Positions 6,315 to 14,303 of a stretch of DNA of 21,686 nucleotides are shown here, in pieces. The translations under genes and the position numbers were made by a program. The number at the start of each line of letters is the position of its first letter. Position 1 is the stretch's first letter. The notes beneath the pieces are model-generated. The model made no database searches. It worked only from the letters and a program-made list of their open reading frames with translations, and was not told the DNA's origin. Source of the DNA: an uncultured Acetatifactor sp. (GTDB taxonomy: Bacteria > Bacillota > Clostridia > Lachnospirales > Lachnospiraceae). The stretch is taken from assembly GCA_910589655.1 (NCBI GenBank), contig CAJUTJ010000144.1, positions 1-21,686 of the forward strand. The letters are read 5' to 3'.

Positions 6315-7667
6315 ATGAAAACAAAAGCAAAATCATTTGAAATGGATCTCTGTGAAGGCTCTCTTTGGAGAAAGATTTTATTTTTCAGCGTTCCGTTAAT
6401 GTTATCCAATGTCTTACAAGTAGTATTTAACATGTCCGATGTGGCTGTTGTGGGAAAGTTTGCCGGTCCCATCGCTCTTGGCGCAGTAGGCTCCACCAGC
6501 ATCCTTGTGACGCTGTTTACGGGAATTCTTCTGGGACTATCCAGCGGTGTCAACGCCCTCACGGCGCTTTATATCGGTTCCAAAAACGAGGAGGATGTGA
6601 AGGCGACCGTACATACTGCCGCCATATTGTGCTTTGCTGCGGGGGTGCTGATTACTCTTTTGGGAATCTTGTTCTCACGCCCCATATTGACCGCAATGCA
6701 TACGAAAGAGGAGCTCATCGAAGACGCCCTTCTTTATCTGAGAATCTATCTGCTGGGCATGCCGGCTCTGGGGGTGTTTAACTTCGGAAACGCAGTCTTG
6801 AGCGCTGCCGGTGATACGAAACGGCCCTTATATTATTTGACTCTTGCGGGGGTTATCAATGTGTTGATGAACCTGTTTTTTGTCATTGTGTGCCATATGG
6901 ACGTAGCGGGTGTTGCGGTTGCCAGTATTCTGGCACAGTATTTTTCCGCGGTGATGATTCTCGTCTTGCTGCTTCGCACAAAGGAATGCTTCGGGCTGCA
7001 ATTTCGTTCGCTGAAAATTTCTTCGAGTAAGCTGAGGAGGATACTTCGTATCGGTATCCCCTCCGCTTTTCAATATGCCATATTTGCCATTGCCAATCTG
7101 TTTGTGCAGACAGGCGTTAACTCTTTTGACCATGTTATGGTAGAAGGAAATTCCGCCGCAAGCAACGCGGATCCACTGGTCTATGATATGATGGCGGCTT
7201 TTTACACTGCCTGTTCCAGCTTTATAGCCCAGAATTACGGGGCACGGAAAAGAGACCGTATTCGGAAGAGCTATCTCATTTGTATGCTTTATTCCTTTCT
7301 GGCAGGGCTGATTTTGGGAGTGGGGCTGTATTTTCTGCGGTATCCTTTCTTGTCCTTGTTTACGGACGAAAGCGCCGTGATAGATGCCGGAATTAAGCGT
7401 TTATCGGTTATGGCACTGTCTTATGCCGTATCCGCTTTTATGGACAACACCATTGCCGCCTCCAGAGGGCTGGGTAAAACCATACTTCCTACGGTTATGG
7501 TGATTCTGGGTTCCTGTGTCTTCCGCATTCTATGGATATATACCGTGTTCGCTTATTTCGGCACCATTGAATCGCTGTATCTGCTGTATGTGTTTTCATG
7601 GTCTATTACGGCGGTAGCGCAGATCCTTTATTTTATCAAGGTGTTCCGGCAGGCGGATGCCCCGTAA
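6315..7667 (+). CDS. MATE family multidrug/cation antiporter
   Basis: A 450-residue inner-membrane protein of normal MATE length with about 12 hydrophobic segments in two halves. The N-terminus SLWRKILFFSVPLMLSNVLQ and the following NMSDVAVVGKFAG loop are typical, as are the mid-protein VLSAAGDTKRPL, the second-half AFYTACSSFIAQNYGARKRD and the late AASRGLGKTILPTV. It would export drugs or metabolites in exchange for sodium or protons. Start ATG 6315 is preferred over the in-frame TTG at 6291; the former overlaps the end of a 12-codon leader ORF. The substrate is unknown; DinF/NorM subgroup assignment needs a tree. Confidence 0.92.
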   Translation: MKTKAKSFEMDLCEGSLWRKILFFSVPLMLSNVLQVVFNMSDVAVVGKFAGPIALGAVGSTSILVTLFTGILLGLSSGVNALTALYIGSKNEEDVKATVHTAAILCFAAGVLITLLGILFSRPILTAMHTKEELIEDALLYLRIYLLGMPALGVFNFGNAVLSAAGDTKRPLYYLTLAGVINVLMNLFFVIVCHMDVAGVAVASILAQYFSAVMILVLLLRTKECFGLQFRSLKISSSKLRRILRIGIPSAFQYAIFAIANLFVQTGVNSFDHVMVEGNSAASNADPLVYDMMAAFYTACSSFIAQNYGARKRDRIRKSYLICMLYSFLAGLILGVGLYFLRYPFLSLFTDESAVIDAGIKRLSVMALSYAVSAFMDNTIAASRGLGKTILPTVMVILGSCVFRILWIYTVFAYFGTIESLYLLYVFSWSITAVAQILYFIKVFRQADAP

Positions 7668-7759
7668 AGGGGCTGTTCCGCACTTGCTTCTGCCGATTTT
7701 CCGCCGAAAGCATCCGGGGTTACTGTTTTTTAGAGTCTGGCATTTTTCGACACGGAATT

Positions 7760-7812
7760 AAACCATTAGGACAATGCGAAGAGATTCATACGGGATGAAG
7801 GCGAATAAGAAT
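7760..7812 (+). repeat. 53-bp direct repeat, copy 1 (orphan lipoprotein gene start)
   Basis: Identical over 53 bases to 8935-8987. The second copy covers the first codons of the lipoprotein gene; here the reading frame (MRRDSYGMKANKN) soon leaves the lipoprotein sequence and stops, so copy 1 looks like the surviving head of a deleted lipoprotein copy. Confidence 0.85.
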
Positions 7813-7919
7813 GGATTGCCAACAGTGCAAAATACTATTTAAAAGCCTTGCAAGGAGAATTAAAGGCGGCAATCAATAGAATGGATTCGTACATAGCAGA
7901 AAGCGCAAAGAAGCGATAA
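7809..7919 (+). pseudogene. C-terminal remnant of an unrecognised protein
   Basis: Joined to the end of the 53-bp repeat is an open frame of about 36 codons with amphipathic helical composition (YYLKALQGELKAAINRMDSY) ending in AESAKKR and TAA. It has no start of its own, so it is probably the tail of a lost gene fused by deletion. The rest of 7668-7979 shows no gene. Confidence 0.3.
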
Positions 7920-7979
7920 TACAATAGGTGGCATTTGTTACAATGTCGCAGCCTGTCATCCTTATTATTCATATGAAAA

Positions 7980-8168
7980 TTAAGAAATGTTTGTTTTTCT
8001 CTGTGTATTGCGGTTTTTTGCTGCTAAACGAAACGCTTTTTCCATTGCAGGAGTAAGTTCGGGAGAATCCTCATCAAATACAATCTTCCTTTTTGCCGCT
8101 TCCTCTATTTGCTTGATTTGTTCCTTTGTAGGTTTCTGGTTTCTATCCAAAGTAACTGTCCGTATCAT
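7980..8168 (-). CDS. brnA: BrnA-like antitoxin
   Basis: A 62-residue protein starting MIRTVTLDRNQKPTKEQIKQ, with the DEDSPELTPAMEKAF segment that carries the SPELT motif common in BrnA antitoxins of Firmicutes. It would neutralise BrnT and repress the operon. Start ATG 8168 has AAAGGAG upstream; the in-frame ATG at 8198 lies well inside brnT. It overlaps the 3' end of brnT by 26 bases, the usual toxin-first BrnTA order. The C-terminal DNA-binding part is short and basic (AAKNRNTQRKT), so it may be somewhat truncated relative to proteobacterial BrnA. Confidence 0.75.
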   Translation of the reverse strand: MIRTVTLDRNQKPTKEQIKQIEEAAKRKIVFDEDSPELTPAMEKAFRLAAKNRNTQRKTNIS

Positions 8169-8424
8169 AATAAATGCTCCTTTCTGTTTTGGTGGCAAGC
8201 CTTGCCGATATTAGACGTATGTTTTCTTTTCGCTCTGTATAAACAACAAACAGAACATCATTTACCATTCCAATAGTATTATAACGGTCTTCATTAATAC
8301 TGTGTTCCATATCATATATTTCAATACGGTGTAAATCGTTAAAAACTAACATTGCCGTTTCAAAATCAATTCCGTGTTTCTTTAAATTTAGTTCGTTTTT
8401 ATCATCATCCCATTCAAATTTCAA
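8143..8424 (-). CDS. brnT: BrnT family toxin (ribonuclease)
   Basis: A 93-residue protein of normal BrnT length. It begins with the family signature FEWDDDKNELNLKKHGIDFE, followed by the AMLVFND strand, EDRYNTIGMVND, VVYTERKENIRLISAR and the C-terminal ATKTERSIYYD. BrnT folds like RelE-type RNases and cuts RNA to stop growth under stress. Start chosen at TTG 8424, immediately before KFEWD, with GAGGAAA 8 bases upstream; no ATG fits. It precedes and overlaps brnA. The neighbouring relict at 10744-10787 shows that the locus has been duplicated before. Confidence 0.88.
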   Translation of the reverse strand: MKFEWDDDKNELNLKKHGIDFETAMLVFNDLHRIEIYDMEHSINEDRYNTIGMVNDVLFVVYTERKENIRLISARLATKTERSIYYDTDSYFG

Positions 8425-8460
8425 TATACCATTTTCCTCTACTTTCTTTTGCGTATAGAT

Positions 8461-8466
8461 ATTATA
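8461..8466 (-). promoter_or_regulatory. Probable -10 of the brnTA promoter
   Basis: A perfect TATAAT on the minus strand lies about 37 bases before the brnT TTG start. The matching -35 is weak. The rest of 8425-8734 shows no gene; minus-strand frames there are low-complexity and unlike proteins. Confidence 0.45.
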
Positions 8467-8734
8467 CACTATTTTGGCAGGAAATAAAATAGTATTTAAT
8501 ATGTTTAAGTTGCCAAAACAATTCGGACAATATAAAAAACAACAGGCAGCGGCATTATAAATATGAAGTGATAAATGAAGCGACTTTTTTGTAAATCTTC
8601 GGACGGCATTGTTCCTGATAAGGACAACCGGCACAATGATTTCTGTCAAATGATACCCTGCATTGTCATCATGACATTGGGAGTGAACAGTAACACAACA
8701 TTTTTTGCGTCCTTATGCGATTGTATGAATTATA

Positions 8735-8763
8735 TTGTAAATGGCAGATAAAAGTTCTATAAT
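8735..8763 (+). promoter_or_regulatory. Promoter of the repeat-lipoprotein gene
   Basis: TTGTAA at 8735-8740 and a perfect TATAAT at 8758-8763 with 17-base spacing. It gives a leader of about 200 bases before the lipoprotein start. Confidence 0.55.
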
Positions 8764-8934
8764 CAAATGCATAAATTAGGTGTTGCAGAGGTTGTTCATA
8801 GGAAAAAGGGGATAGGCGGTATATGCCGCTGCGTCGCCGCGAGGCGCCGGAATATATTCTGAGGGGAAATCGGACGGCTGTTTCGATAAATGGAAATACT
8901 GCAATAGGTTTACTTAATAATCGGAGCGAAAGAA

Positions 8935-8987
8935 AAACCATTAGGACAATGCGAAGAGATTCATACGGGATGAAGGCGAATAAGAAT
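8935..8987 (+). repeat. 53-bp direct repeat, copy 2 (start of the lipoprotein gene)
   Basis: Exact copy of 7760-7812, 1175 bases away. It spans both candidate start codons (8949 and 8970) of the lipoprotein gene. Confidence 0.85.
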
Positions 8988-10664
8988 ATTAACTACATGA
9001 AATATGCTTTGGTCGCAGTATGGAGTGCTGTACTTCTGCTGCTGGGAGGCTGTTCCAAAACAGAGGAAGGTACGTGGAAACAAGAGTATGAAAACTGTAT
9101 GGCCGTCATGGAACAGGGCATATCTGATCGTGGCATGGCAGGGGGACAGGACCTGTTGGACTATGAAAGAAATGCGAGGGATAATACAGTAATATATTGG
9201 CAGGATTCCCTCAATGCTTTCGGCGAATGTGTGGAAGCATGTATCAGAAACCTGTCCGGGAGCATGGCTGGGGAGGAAAACGTCTACCGAACGGCAACAC
9301 TTTTGATGGCGGTAACGTGTGAGGAACACAACGGTTCCTATAAATTTGTGTATGAGCATGAGGAAGATATAGAAAGGATACAGGAAGATTTCAAGGCAGT
9401 TATCGAAGGTGAAAATCCGATAGACGAAAGTATGGATTCACTTCGTGAAGACTTTGGCTGCTATTACTATGCAGACACCCTTACATCTGAGATGATGGCG
9501 GAGGCGTGGCAGAAAGAATTCTATCATTGTCTGGATCTGGAGAGAGATAGAGTAAAGCAGTCAAATATCACAGATAAAGAGCAGATTCTGGAGGTTTTGA
9601 AGGCTTGGGAAGATTTCTTCGAGGAATGGGCAGTTAATGAAAGCAGATGTAAATGGCAGGAATTCCGTTATGAAAAACGGTCAGGCAATGAAGGACTATA
9701 TGAATGGCTAAGGTCAGGAGGGGGACTGTGTATATGGCAGGCGGAAAGCGAAGCAAGAATATTCCGCACAGGAACCTTGCTGTTGATAGACGGCGTGGAG
9801 CAATCCGGCGGTAGTTATGCATTCATTTACGAGGAAGAGCCGGACAGGCAGGAACTTATAAAGCAGCTTGGAATCCATCCTGATACAGAGGAAGGTACAT
9901 GGAAGCAGGAGTATGAAATCTGTCTGGCAGCAATGAAATTAGGTATATCCAGATATGATGTGACCGGAGCAGATATACCCTATGAAAATCTGCCGGATTT
10001 TGAGAAAAGAGTAAGTGACAGATCAATGGAACTATGGCAGGATTCTCTTATTGCCTTTGATGAATATGTGACGGTGTGCATCAGGAATCAGACAGGGGGC
10101 ATAGAAGGGGAGGAAGAATTCTACCGGATGGCAGTCCTCCTGATGAAAACTTTGTGTGAGAGCCGCAATGGCCATTATATGTTGGTTCATGGACATGGTG
10201 AAGATCCGGAGAGGGCACAGGAGGATTTCAAGGGAGTCATTGAAAAGGAAAACCCCATAGATGGAAGCAGCAAATTATTTTATGAGGAGTTCGGAAGCTT
10301 TTATTACTCAGAATTTGTAATATCTGAAATGGCAGCGAAGGCGTGGCAGGAGGAATTCCATCATTGTCTGGATACGGTGAAAGACAAGGTAAAGCAATCG
10401 GATACCGTGGATCAGAAACAGATGCTGGAGGCATTGAACGCCTGGGAAGATTTCTTCGTGGCATGGGCGGACAATGAAGATGCATATGAATGGATAGAGG
10501 GGGGGACAGGATTGAATATAGCCAGAGCGGATAGTAGGGCGGAAGTATTTCGCATAGGTACCATGTTGCTGATAGAGGGTCTGAAAAGCTCCGGCGGCAG
10601 CTATGAGTTTATTTATGATAGTGAACAGGACAGACAGTATCTGATAAAAGAGTACTACGATTAA
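8970..10664 (+). CDS. Lipoprotein with four related internal repeats, family not recognised
   Basis: A 564-residue protein with a lipoprotein signal: a basic N-terminus, a hydrophobic core and the lipobox LLGGC with Cys28, so it should be anchored to the outer face of the membrane. The mature part is a tandem duplication of about 275 residues, visible in DNA where the EEGTWKQEYE coding segment recurs 825 bases apart (near 9060 and 9885). Each half again has two related units, giving four copies of the pattern W-x-x-E-Y/F-x-x-C, then a WQDSL or WEDFF helix, then Y/F-R-x-x-x-L-L and GSYxFIY. Start 8970 gives a normal-length signal; 8949 and 8997 are alternatives. The architecture faintly recalls LprI/DUF1311 repeats but I do not assign it. 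It lies between brnTA and a brnT relict. Confidence 0.8.
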   Translation: MKANKNINYMKYALVAVWSAVLLLLGGCSKTEEGTWKQEYENCMAVMEQGISDRGMAGGQDLLDYERNARDNTVIYWQDSLNAFGECVEACIRNLSGSMAGEENVYRTATLLMAVTCEEHNGSYKFVYEHEEDIERIQEDFKAVIEGENPIDESMDSLREDFGCYYYADTLTSEMMAEAWQKEFYHCLDLERDRVKQSNITDKEQILEVLKAWEDFFEEWAVNESRCKWQEFRYEKRSGNEGLYEWLRSGGGLCIWQAESEARIFRTGTLLLIDGVEQSGGSYAFIYEEEPDRQELIKQLGIHPDTEEGTWKQEYEICLAAMKLGISRYDVTGADIPYENLPDFEKRVSDRSMELWQDSLIAFDEYVTVCIRNQTGGIEGEEEFYRMAVLLMKTLCESRNGHYMLVHGHGEDPERAQEDFKGVIEKENPIDGSSKLFYEEFGSFYYSEFVISEMAAKAWQEEFHHCLDTVKDKVKQSDTVDQKQMLEALNAWEDFFVAWADNEDAYEWIEGGTGLNIARADSRAEVFRIGTMLLIEGLKSSGGSYEFIYDSEQDRQYLIKEYYD

Positions 10665-10743
10665 AATGATGCCGGAATCATGCACCCTGCACCCCACGTC
10701 AGGGAGTATTTTAATCAATGGCATATCACCTCGGAAAATTATA

Positions 10744-10787
10744 ATGCTTCTTTCTGGTTTGGTGGAAAGTCTTGCCATTCCTTCCAC
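10744..10787 (-). pseudogene. Relict of the brnT C-terminus and brnA ribosome binding site
   Basis: Bases 10744-10776 match 8174-8206 at 29 of 33 positions, covering the brnT end and the brnA leader. Translated on the minus strand it gives ARLSTKPERSI, against ARLATKTERSI in the intact BrnT. No complete frame survives. Confidence 0.7.
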
Positions 10788-10789
10788 TT

Positions 10790-10822
10790 GAAAAAGAGGA
10801 CAGGTTATAAAACCTATCCTCT
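10790..10822 (-). terminator. Intrinsic terminator of perR-rbr
   Basis: On the minus strand AGAGGATAGGTT pairs with AACCTGTCCTCT (12 pairs including one U-G) around UUAU and is followed by a U tract. It lies just after the rubrerythrin stop. On the plus strand the same hairpin has one mismatch and could stop the convergent lipoprotein transcript. Confidence 0.85.
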
Positions 10823-10847
10823 CATACTTTTAGAATTCTTATATTTC

Positions 10848-11432
10848 TTAGCCAAAGTATCTCTCAAGCAGTCCTTTCAGAGCTTTACCGTGTCTTGCCT
10901 CGTCACGAGCCATCTCATGCACGGTATCGTGAATTGCATCCAAATTGTTCTTCTTAGCACACTTAGCCAGATCAACCTTACCTGCAGTTGCACCGAACTC
11001 ACAGTCAACTCTCCATGCCAGATTCTTCTTGGTGGAAGCGGTCATGTTTGCCTCCAGCTCGGAGCCTAACATCTCTGCGAACTTAGCGGCATGCTCTGCC
11101 TCTTCATAAGCAGCTTTCTCCCAGTAAAGACCGATTTCGGGATATCCCTCGCGATGAGCAATGCGAGCCATGCAGAGATACATTCCGACTTCGGAGCATT
11201 CACCGTTAAAGTTAGCCTTCAACTGCTCGAAGATAAACTTCTTGTCTTCATCGCTGATCTCGGAATTGTTCTTAACAGTGGAAGCGTAAACGCCGAACTC
11301 ATGCTCTGCGGCGAGAACCAGATCGCCTTCAACAGCCTTGAACTTATCGGCGCCTGCGTGGCAAGTAGGGCACTCAGCGGGTGCAGCGTCTCCTTCATAA
11401 ATATAACCACATACCTGACATACAAATTTCAT
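10848..11432 (-). CDS. rbr: Reverse rubrerythrin (rubredoxin domain first)
   Basis: A 194-residue cytoplasmic protein. The rubredoxin-type iron centre is at the N-terminus with Cys5, Cys8, Cys21 and Cys24 (CQVCGY and CPTC). The four-helix diiron domain follows, with visible ligand motifs ECSEVGMYL, EEAEHAAKFAE and DEARHGKA. This domain order is the reverse of classical rubrerythrin and is typical of Clostridia, where it reduces hydrogen peroxide and oxygen with NADH-derived electrons. Start ATG 11432 has AAGGAGA upstream; a longer frame from 11498 has no site. It follows perR by 38 bases, so it is probably co-transcribed and derepressed by peroxide. Confidence 0.93.
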   Translation of the reverse strand: MKFVCQVCGYIYEGDAAPAECPTCHAGADKFKAVEGDLVLAAEHEFGVYASTVKNNSEISDEDKKFIFEQLKANFNGECSEVGMYLCMARIAHREGYPEIGLYWEKAAYEEAEHAAKFAEMLGSELEANMTASTKKNLAWRVDCEFGATAGKVDLAKCAKKNNLDAIHDTVHEMARDEARHGKALKGLLERYFG

Positions 11433-11470
11433 AATACTTATCTCCTTTTCTTTTAAAAAATTTTCTGACG

Positions 11471-11869
11471 TTAAGAAAGCTGCTTCAGCTTTGCACAATT
11501 GCCGCAGATTCCATAGAAATGAGTCACATGGCCTGCAATATGCCCGTCAAAATGTGCACCTGCAATTTCCAGAATCCCCTCGATACTGTCCATTTCCAGA
11601 TCTATCACACTGCCGCATTCGGTACAGACAAAATGATAGTGAGGGGAGGTATCGGCATCGAAATGATCCACGCCGTCACCCACGCGCAGGCGGGCAATTT
11701 CACCGATATCTGCCAAAAGTGTAAGATTGCGGTACACCGTACCCAGACTGATATTGGGGTTTTGTTTCCGGACATTCATATATACAATATCTGCGGTGGG
11801 ATGGTCTTTTCTGGTCATCAGGAAATCCATGATCATCTCCCGCTGTCTGCTGTACTTCAGCGCTGCCAT
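11471..11869 (-). CDS. perR: Fur-family peroxide regulator PerR
   Basis: A 132-residue DNA-binding repressor with an N-terminal winged helix (ISLGTVYRNLTLL) and a C-terminal dimerisation domain. With a 14-residue offset, all five regulatory metal ligands of Bacillus subtilis PerR are present: His23, Asp71, His77, His79 and Asp90. Asp90 (equivalent to Asp104) is the residue that separates PerR from Fur. The structural zinc Cys pairs are Cys82/Cys85 and Cys122/Cys125. Start ATG 11869 has AAAGGAG upstream. It heads an operon with rubrerythrin, and a dyad lies over its transcription start, so autoregulation is likely. Confidence 0.92.
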   Translation of the reverse strand: MAALKYSRQREMIMDFLMTRKDHPTADIVYMNVRKQNPNISLGTVYRNLTLLADIGEIARLRVGDGVDHFDADTSPHYHFVCTECGSVIDLEMDSIEGILEIAGAHFDGHIAGHVTHFYGICGNCAKLKQLS

Positions 11870-11884
11870 ATCTACTCCTTTCTA

Positions 11885-11909
11885 AAAAATAGGAATCATT
11901 ACTATTTTT
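11885..11909 (-). promoter_or_regulatory. Dyad operator, probable PerR box
   Basis: A 25-bp palindrome centred at 11897 with a single mismatched pair, arms AAAATAG and CTATTTT around a AAT-c-ATT core. It has the 7-1-7 geometry of Fur/PerR boxes (TTATAAT-n-ATTATAA) although the outer bases differ. It sits directly downstream of the -10, over the expected start of perR transcription. Confidence 0.6.
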
Positions 11910-11937
11910 ATTATACATATTTTATAAAGAATGTCAA
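11910..11937 (-). promoter_or_regulatory. perR-rbr promoter
   Basis: On the minus strand TTGACA (11937-11932) and TATAAT (11915-11910) are both consensus with a 16-base spacer. The -35 lies 6 bases after the vanT stop codon and no terminator separates the two, so van transcripts may also read into perR. Confidence 0.75.
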
Positions 11938-11942
11938 TAGAT

Positions 11943-14303
11943 TTATTCAAATCCTTTCCAAACAATCCTTTCCAAACGTCCTCCCAGACGGCTTAACAGT
12001 TCGTTGGTGATAGTGCCGCATTGGCAGGCAAGTTCCTCGGCGGTTATTTCCTCTTCACCGGAAACGCCTATGAGAACGGCTGTATCTCCGGCGCAAGTCT
12101 GCGGAACTCCGCTGATATCAACCAGAGTCTGATCCATACAGATTCTGCCGATAACAGGGGCTTTACAGCCGTGGAGCAGTACATAACCCTTGCCGCAGGA
12201 CAGCTCTCTGGGCAGGCCGTCCGCATAGCCTACGGAAAGGACGGCAATATTCATATCCTTTTTAGCTGTGAAGGCCAGCCCGTAACCAGCGGAATCCCCG
12301 GCATAAAGAGTGCGGACGGAGGCAACACGGGCTTTCAGCGACAACACAGGAGTCAGGTTTTTACGGAAGAGAAAGCTGTCTTCCATGGTGCTTGCCACTC
12401 CGTAAAGGGCAATGCCCGCCCGCACATAGTCCGCGGGCAGACCGGGATAGTTTAACAGGCCGTAACTGGACTGCAGATGAAGCCTTGGACAAGGAATGCC
12501 TTGCTCCTCCAGAATATCCGCAACATGATAAAAGGCTTGAATCTGGCTTTCGGTAAAAGCTTCATCTTCCGGCAGGGGGGAATCACAGGTGCACAGATGG
12601 GTAAACATGCCGTCTATGATCAGATTTTTCATTTCAAAAACTGCCAGAATCTCCTCTCTGTTTTCACAACGGATACCGATACGGTGCATTCCCGTGTCTA
12701 TTCCGATGTGGACATGAAGCATTATGCCTGCTTGCGACAGCAGCTCGGCATATGCATAGTCGAGGACGGTTTGAGTCAGCCTATAACGCGCCAACAGGGG
12801 AAAGTCCTCCGGCGGGGTATATCCCAGAATCAGGATTTCCCCCTTTATGTTTGCTCTTCGGAGCGAAATGCCTTCGGAAAGGCAGGCAACGCAGAAAGCG
12901 TCCACGCCTAATCGGTTCAATTCCCCGGCAATGAGTTCGGCTCCATGCCCGTAAGCATTTGCTTTTACCGCAGGCATCAATCGGCAGCCCTCGGGCAGAA
13001 GAGAGCGCAGGTATTCCGTGTTTTGAGCCAGCGCGGAGGTGTCCAATTCTATCCACGCCCGCCCTGTTGAGGAGGGTGTGTGTTGTGAAGACGATGATTT
13101 TCCGGATAGACTGCATTTCAGCCGGGCCGTCTTGGAGGAATGTACCGCAGTGTTCAGCCCAAGCGGCTTTTCGGAGGAATCCGTCCGGCGCAGCGTCTGC
13201 TTATCATGAGCGGTTTGCCGGAAAAAGGCAAGGACTTTATTCACAGGGAGAAAAGTCATTCCGAAACCGGCGCCTACGGACAATAGAGATACGGCAAGGT
13301 AGTGTACGAAACTGTTGTCCACCAGAAGGGGCGTCAAATGCAATATTTTTGCAATTCCCCGCACCACTATGATAAAAGCCGGATGCAGCAGATAAATCCA
13401 AAGAGACGCACTGCGGAATCTTTTTCGGGGCGTTCCGGAAAATTGGGAAAGGCAGAGCAAGGTGCGGTATAAGGAAATCATAACAGGAACCAGCAGGAGA
13501 TACATGCTGTCGTGGCGCTGCCATGAAAAGCTGCGGAGCGTGAAAGCTTCCGCCGTCATCAGCAGAAAGGAGATAAGAAACGCCGTCAAATAAGCGGGCA
13601 ATCCCCGTCTGCTTCCTTTGGTGCACCATGCACCCAATGTGAGGAACAAAGGGGCAAAAAACAGACCGTTTCGGGTGTAGGAGCATATTTGAAAGAAAAA
13701 TTCATAGATTCCTTCCGCTCCGGGCAGTTTTTGTGCCAGCCCGAAGTAGCTGTCTCCCAACAGGCCGACTACATAGAGCACGCCGGACACCGCCAACATG
13801 CCCCTGAGCCCCAGAAAACGACTCATTAAGTACACCGTCAGAACACCCAGCAGGCAGGCGGGAAAGTACCATAGATGGTAAAAGGTTCCGTCGAACAGAA
13901 GCATTCTCAGAGCCGACAACGGTGTGAGGCCTTTATAATGGCCGGCATAGATACCCACGGGAAGATACAGCAAAATGGCTTCGGCATAGAGGAACAGAAT
14001 TTTCTTTAGGTATGCCCATGGCTGGCGCTGTCCGGCACTGTTTCCCTTGGAACCGCCTGACGCTTCCTTGCCGGATAACTCCTCCGGGGAGGGCAGGTCA
14101 TTTTTGTCCGTAAATTTTCTGACTACGAACTGCCCCGTTACCATGAAGAAAAAGGGAACCGCGATTCTCGCCAGTACCCTTGTGAAAAAGAAATCACCTT
14201 CCGGGCTGAAAGAGCCGAGGGGTGAGGTGTGTATGGCAACGACCAGCAGCGCGGCAATGAGACGGAATCTGTCAAGCCATCCGCAATTGTCTTTGGTATG
14301 CAT
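11943..14303 (-). CDS. vanT: Membrane-bound serine/alanine racemase VanT
   Basis: A 786-residue fusion. The first half (about 1-385) is an acyltransferase-3-like membrane domain with some ten hydrophobic segments, beginning WLDRFRLIAALLVVAIHTS. After a Ser/Thr-rich linker, residues from about 417 form an alanine-racemase domain: RAWIELDTSALAQNTEYL, then the PLP lysine in AVKANAYGHG, and later AGDSAGYG carrying the probable second catalytic Tyr. It racemises L-Ser (and L-Ala) to supply D-Ser for D-Ala-D-Ser termini. Start ATG 14303 has GGAGG 8 bases upstream and overlaps vanXY by 32 bases, so translation is coupled. It is a little longer than VanT of vanG clusters (roughly 700 residues), mainly in the linker. 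Confidence 0.93.
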   Translation of the reverse strand: MHTKDNCGWLDRFRLIAALLVVAIHTSPLGSFSPEGDFFFTRVLARIAVPFFFMVTGQFVVRKFTDKNDLPSPEELSGKEASGGSKGNSAGQRQPWAYLKKILFLYAEAILLYLPVGIYAGHYKGLTPLSALRMLLFDGTFYHLWYFPACLLGVLTVYLMSRFLGLRGMLAVSGVLYVVGLLGDSYFGLAQKLPGAEGIYEFFFQICSYTRNGLFFAPLFLTLGAWCTKGSRRGLPAYLTAFLISFLLMTAEAFTLRSFSWQRHDSMYLLLVPVMISLYRTLLCLSQFSGTPRKRFRSASLWIYLLHPAFIIVVRGIAKILHLTPLLVDNSFVHYLAVSLLSVGAGFGMTFLPVNKVLAFFRQTAHDKQTLRRTDSSEKPLGLNTAVHSSKTARLKCSLSGKSSSSQHTPSSTGRAWIELDTSALAQNTEYLRSLLPEGCRLMPAVKANAYGHGAELIAGELNRLGVDAFCVACLSEGISLRRANIKGEILILGYTPPEDFPLLARYRLTQTVLDYAYAELLSQAGIMLHVHIGIDTGMHRIGIRCENREEILAVFEMKNLIIDGMFTHLCTCDSPLPEDEAFTESQIQAFYHVADILEEQGIPCPRLHLQSSYGLLNYPGLPADYVRAGIALYGVASTMEDSFLFRKNLTPVLSLKARVASVRTLYAGDSAGYGLAFTAKKDMNIAVLSVGYADGLPRELSCGKGYVLLHGCKAPVIGRICMDQTLVDISGVPQTCAGDTAVLIGVSGEEEITAEELACQCGTITNELLSRLGGRLERIVWKGFE

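Noticed and set aside
8425..8649. N-terminal extension of brnT to 8649
   Set aside because: The extension is Ile/Asn/Cys-rich, unlike BrnT, and the promoter -10 at 8461 lies inside it; TTG 8424 with GAGGAAA fits the family start.
12021..12911. Long plus-strand frames opposite vanT
   Set aside because: Shadows of the racemase coding sequence; no ribosome binding site and no recognisable domain.
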